Assembly (NCBI GenBank): GCA_030615805.1
Contig: JAUWYN010000037.1
Location: 1-7,155 of the forward strand
Length of the DNA: 7,155 nucleotides
DNA from: Hadesarchaea archaeon
Lineage (GTDB): Archaea; Hadarchaeota; Hadarchaeia; Hadarchaeales; Hadarchaeaceae
Direction: 5' to 3'
Shown: piece after piece, positions 4,873 through 7,155 of the stretch
How the letters are laid out: each line of letters starts with the position of its first letter
Position numbering within the stretch: the stretch's first letter is position 1
Made by a program: the position numbers and the translations under genes
Notes under the pieces: generated by a model
Seen by the model: only the letters and a program-made list of their open reading frames with translations
The model's database searches: none
What the model was told of the DNA's origin: nothing

Positions 4873-6020
4873 CGTTCGTCGTCCCGATTGGTCCGCAGCA
4901 CCCTGCGCTGAAGGAGCCGGAGTTCTTCAGGTTTGAGGTCAAGGGTGAGGAAATCGTGGATGTGGATATCCATCTGGGCTATGCCCACCGTGGGATCGAG
5001 GAGGCGCTCTCACGGCGGAATTATAAACATAACATCTACCTCTCCGAGCGAATTTGCGGCATCTGCAACGTGGTGCACACGACGACGTACTGCCAAGCGG
5101 TGGAGCAGCTGGCCGGCGTTGAACCGCCTGAGCGGGCAAAATATATCCGGGCAATCATTATGGAGCTCGAGCGCATCCACAGCCACTTGCTCTGGCTCGG
5201 CATCGCGGCCCATCAGATCGGCTTCAACACCTTGTTTATGTTGGCGTGGCGGGACCGCGAATATGTCATGGACCTGCGAGAAATGATCTCCGGCGGCCGG
5301 GTCCACTCCGCCACAAATACCATCGGCGGGGTTCGACGGGATGTGAAAACCGAACACGTCCCAACGATCCTGCATGGGCTTGAAAAGCTCGAACAGTCAA
5401 CCAAGTATTACATAAACCTCTTCGGGTCGGACCGCACGATATTGGCGCGCTGCACCAATCTGGGCGTGCTCAGCAAAAAGGATGCAATAAAGTTCTGCGC
5501 CGTTGGACCACTCGCGCGAGCCTCAGACGTAAAAACCGATATTCGGAGGGATGACCCATACGGCGCCTACGATGCCCTTTCCTTCAACGTGGTGATCGAG
5601 CGGGAAGGTGACGTTTGGGCGAAGGGCATGGTCCGGCTGCGAGAGATTTTGGAATCAATCCGAATTGTGCGCCAAGCCCTAAAGGAGATGCCGGGTGGGC
5701 CGATTCGGACGAGGGTTAGCTTGCAGATACCACCGAACGAGACCGTCGAGCGCACCGAGGCGCCCCGAGGCGAACTCTTCTACTACATCCGCTCAAACGG
5801 TACCGACACGCCAGAACGCGTGCGCGTGCGAACCCCGACCTACGGAAACTTCGCCTCGATGAAGTCGATGTTCGTCGGTGGCACCGTGGCTGAAATCCCA
5901 ATCGTGATGTGGAGCATCGACCCTTGCTTCGGTTGCAACGATCGGGTCACCCTCGTGGATTCGCGCACGGACAAGACGCGCGTCGTGAGCTTTGATGAGT
6001 TGAGGCGGTGGAGAAAATGA
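4869..6020 (+). CDS. mbhL: MbhL: [NiFe]-hydrogenase large (catalytic) subunit, group 4
   Basis: This 383-residue catalytic subunit forms H2 from protons and electrons (or the reverse). Both nickel-binding motifs are intact: L1 is E-R-I-C-G-I-C-N-V-V-H (60-70; Cys63, Cys66) and L2 is D-P-C-F-G-C-N-D-R (351-359; Cys353, Cys356). This separates it from NuoD and from the sulfur-reducing Mbx/MBS subunit, where the ligand set is incomplete. The N-terminus has the NuoD-like G-P-Q-H-P (8-12) and G-Y-A-H-R-G-I-E (37-44). Twenty-four residues follow Arg359, the position where processing peptidases cut in many NiFe enzymes; whether this tail is removed cannot be decided here. The ATG overlaps the mbhK stop and follows GGAGGGAG (4853-4860). 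With the Mrp-like genes upstream it fits group 4d (ferredoxin-coupled); group 4b (formate or CO linked) is less likely but not excluded. Confidence 0.96.
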   Translation: MTFVVPIGPQHPALKEPEFFRFEVKGEEIVDVDIHLGYAHRGIEEALSRRNYKHNIYLSERICGICNVVHTTTYCQAVEQLAGVEPPERAKYIRAIIMELERIHSHLLWLGIAAHQIGFNTLFMLAWRDREYVMDLREMISGGRVHSATNTIGGVRRDVKTEHVPTILHGLEKLEQSTKYYINLFGSDRTILARCTNLGVLSKKDAIKFCAVGPLARASDVKTDIRRDDPYGAYDALSFNVVIEREGDVWAKGMVRLREILESIRIVRQALKEMPGGPIRTRVSLQIPPNETVERTEAPRGELFYYIRSNGTDTPERVRVRTPTYGNFASMKSMFVGGTVAEIPIVMWSIDPCFGCNDRVTLVDSRTDKTRVVSFDELRRWRK

Positions 6021-6970
6021 TGGAAGTCGTGAATTTCGTCATCAATTCCCTCGTTTTCCCCGGGCTGCTCTTCGCCTCTCTAGTCGGTTTGTTCTACGTC
6101 GGCATAGATCGAAAGGTCACGGGGCACATGCAGCACCGCATAGGCCCGCCCATTTGGCAGGAATATCTCGATGTGGGCAAGCTACTGAGCAAGGAGGACA
6201 TCACACCGGGCGCCGCACAATCGTTTATATTTAACATCGTGCCGCTGGTTTCGCTCGGGGCAATCGTCACGGTCATGCTCTTCCTACCTGTAACCTCAGC
6301 CCAACCCGCGCTGACATCTGTCGCTGACCTCATCGTGATAATTTACCTGCTGAACATCCCAGCCATTTGCGTAATGCTTGGGGGTTATTCCTCCGGAAGC
6401 CCATTTGGGGCCTTGGGGGCTGGGCGCCACGTGGTGCAGTTATTCAGCTATGAGTTCGTGTTCATCCTCGCGATAATCGCCGTCGTCGCTAGGGTCGGAT
6501 CCCTGAGCCTTGGGACAGTGGTTGACTTCCAAGCCCAGCAGGGGTGGCTCGTCCTTGACTGGCGCCTCCTGCCTGCGGTGATCGCTGCTCTCATCGCGGC
6601 CCAAGGAAAGCTCCTGCGCGTGCCGTTCGACATCCCCGAGGCTGAAAGCGAGATCGTGCACGGGGCCCTCACCGAGTACTCTGGACCAAAGCTCGCAATC
6701 TGGCGCCTCGCCTATGACATCGAAACAATTGTTGTCGCTGGCCTGCTCGCCGCCCTATTCTTCGGCGGACCAACCACTTACGTGATCGGCGGTACTCAAA
6801 TCCCGGGCATCGTCGATTTCCTCATCAAGACCCTAGCAATCGTGCTGCTCGCGACCACCCTCCGAAACATCATGGCGAGGCTACGCATCGACCAAGCTCT
6901 AAAGTTTTACTGGTCGTTCGCTGCGCTGCTCGCGATCATTAGCCTAGTACTCGTGCTGGCGGTGCCCTAA
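6017..6970 (+). CDS. mbhM: MbhM: NuoH-like membrane anchor subunit
   Basis: This 317-residue protein of the NADH dehydrogenase subunit 1/NuoH family (PF00146) has about eight helices. Conserved parts are D-R-K-V-T-G-H-M-Q-H-R-I-G-P-P (31-45) and L-D-V-G-K-L-L-S-K-E-D (51-61), the cytoplasmic loop that meets MbhJ and MbhL. Next are Q-L-F-S-Y-E (141-146), with a membrane Glu, and V-P-F-D-I-P-E-A-E-S-E-I-V-H-G (202-216) followed by T-E-Y-S-G-P-K. This is the subunit where redox energy enters the membrane arm, and it anchors the hydrogenase module. The start chosen is ATG 6017, which overlaps the mbhL stop as ATGA like other junctions here. GTG 6008 would add three residues but has no properly spaced ribosome-binding site; ATG 6020 is also possible. 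The stop shares a base with the mbhN ATG (TAATG). Confidence 0.95.
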   Translation: MMEVVNFVINSLVFPGLLFASLVGLFYVGIDRKVTGHMQHRIGPPIWQEYLDVGKLLSKEDITPGAAQSFIFNIVPLVSLGAIVTVMLFLPVTSAQPALTSVADLIVIIYLLNIPAICVMLGGYSSGSPFGALGAGRHVVQLFSYEFVFILAIIAVVARVGSLSLGTVVDFQAQQGWLVLDWRLLPAVIAALIAAQGKLLRVPFDIPEAESEIVHGALTEYSGPKLAIWRLAYDIETIVVAGLLAALFFGGPTTYVIGGTQIPGIVDFLIKTLAIVLLATTLRNIMARLRIDQALKFYWSFAALLAIISLVLVLAVP

Positions 6971-7155
6971 TGCCTCGAATCTTGCCGCAGGTGCTGAAAA
7001 ATGTGCTCCGCAAACCCGTGACGGTAAAGTATCCCTACGTCCGGGTGGAGCCGCCCGAGGGCTACCGCGGCAAGCCAGTCATTGATAAGGAGAAGTGCAT
7101 CCGTTGCTGGCTCTGCATCAGGGCCTGTCCGGACCGGGCGATAAGCGTGAGCAAG
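6970..7155 (+). CDS. mbhN: MbhN: NuoI-like two-cluster ferredoxin subunit (partial, N-terminal 62 residues)
   Basis: The ATG at 6970 overlaps the mbhM stop (TAATG) and the frame is open to the right edge. The 62 visible residues start with a basic segment (LKNVLRKPVTVKYP), which should lie against the membrane surface, followed by a first [4Fe-4S] cluster motif C-I-R-C-W-L-C-I-R-A-C-P with Cys43, Cys46, Cys49 and Cys53. The second four-cysteine motif expected for the NuoI/MbhN family lies beyond the window. MbhN is the entry point for electrons from reduced ferredoxin and passes them to the cluster in MbhJ. Its place as last gene of the set, right after the NuoH-like gene, matches Mbh operons. 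The assignment is strong even though the gene is truncated by the window edge. Confidence 0.93.
   Translation, partial: MPRILPQVLKNVLRKPVTVKYPYVRVEPPEGYRGKPVIDKEKCIRCWLCIRACPDRAISVSK

Noticed and set aside
4869..6020. Identification as the Mbx/MBS sulfur-reducing complex or a complex I/Fpo relative
   Set aside because: MbhL has both CxxC nickel motifs, there is a single MbhH-type subunit, and MnhE/F/G/B/C-like subunits are present, all of which fit Mbh hydrogenase.

Overview
The window lies entirely inside one operon, read left to right on the + strand. It encodes an energy-converting, membrane-bound [NiFe]-hydrogenase fused to an Mrp-type Na+/H+ antiporter module (Mbh type, group 4d-like). 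The gene order matches mbhA to mbhN of Thermococcales such as Pyrococcus furiosus, as I recall it. The first gene (mbhA/mnhE) is cut by the left edge and the last (mbhN) by the right edge; the twelve genes between are complete and show no frameshift.

Organism: this operon type is known from anaerobic, mostly thermophilic archaea (Thermococcales, Korarchaeota and related lineages) and from a few anaerobic bacteria such as Thermotogales. The DNA is GC-rich by eye, uses several TTG and GTG starts, and has clear Shine-Dalgarno sites. An anaerobic archaeon is my first guess, but the window cannot settle archaeon versus bacterium.

Layout: (1) bases 1-2176 hold the Mrp-like sodium module: MbhA (MnhE), B (MnhF), C (MnhG), D (DUF4040), E (MnhB N-part-like), F (MnhB) and G (MnhC). 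(2) Bases 2173-3669 encode the large antiporter-like subunit MbhH (MnhD/NuoM-like). (3) Bases 3666-4025 encode the linker subunit MbhI. (4) Bases 4025-7155 encode the hydrogenase module: MbhJ (small subunit), K (NuoC-like), L (NiFe catalytic subunit with all four Ni-binding cysteines), M (NuoH-like anchor) and the start of N (NuoI-like two-cluster ferredoxin). Expected function by family: reduced ferredoxin passes electrons through the MbhN and MbhJ clusters to the NiFe site in MbhL, protons are reduced to H2, and the released energy drives H+ movement that the Mrp module exchanges for Na+.

Almost all junctions overlap by 1-4 bases or are 1-2 bases apart, implying one mRNA with coupled translation. 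The only two real gaps, C/D and F/G, each hold a near-identical element built from a 17-base tandem unit (AAGTTTACAGGGGTGTA). Each element contains small hairpins, supplies a Shine-Dalgarno-like AGGG(G)TG five bases before a TTG, and sits behind a possible six-codon micro-ORF of the form M-x-F-T-G-V-stop. This repeated element is the least explained structure in the window. No stretch over 300 bases lacks a gene, and I see no RNA gene, mobile element, CRISPR array, promoter or terminator.
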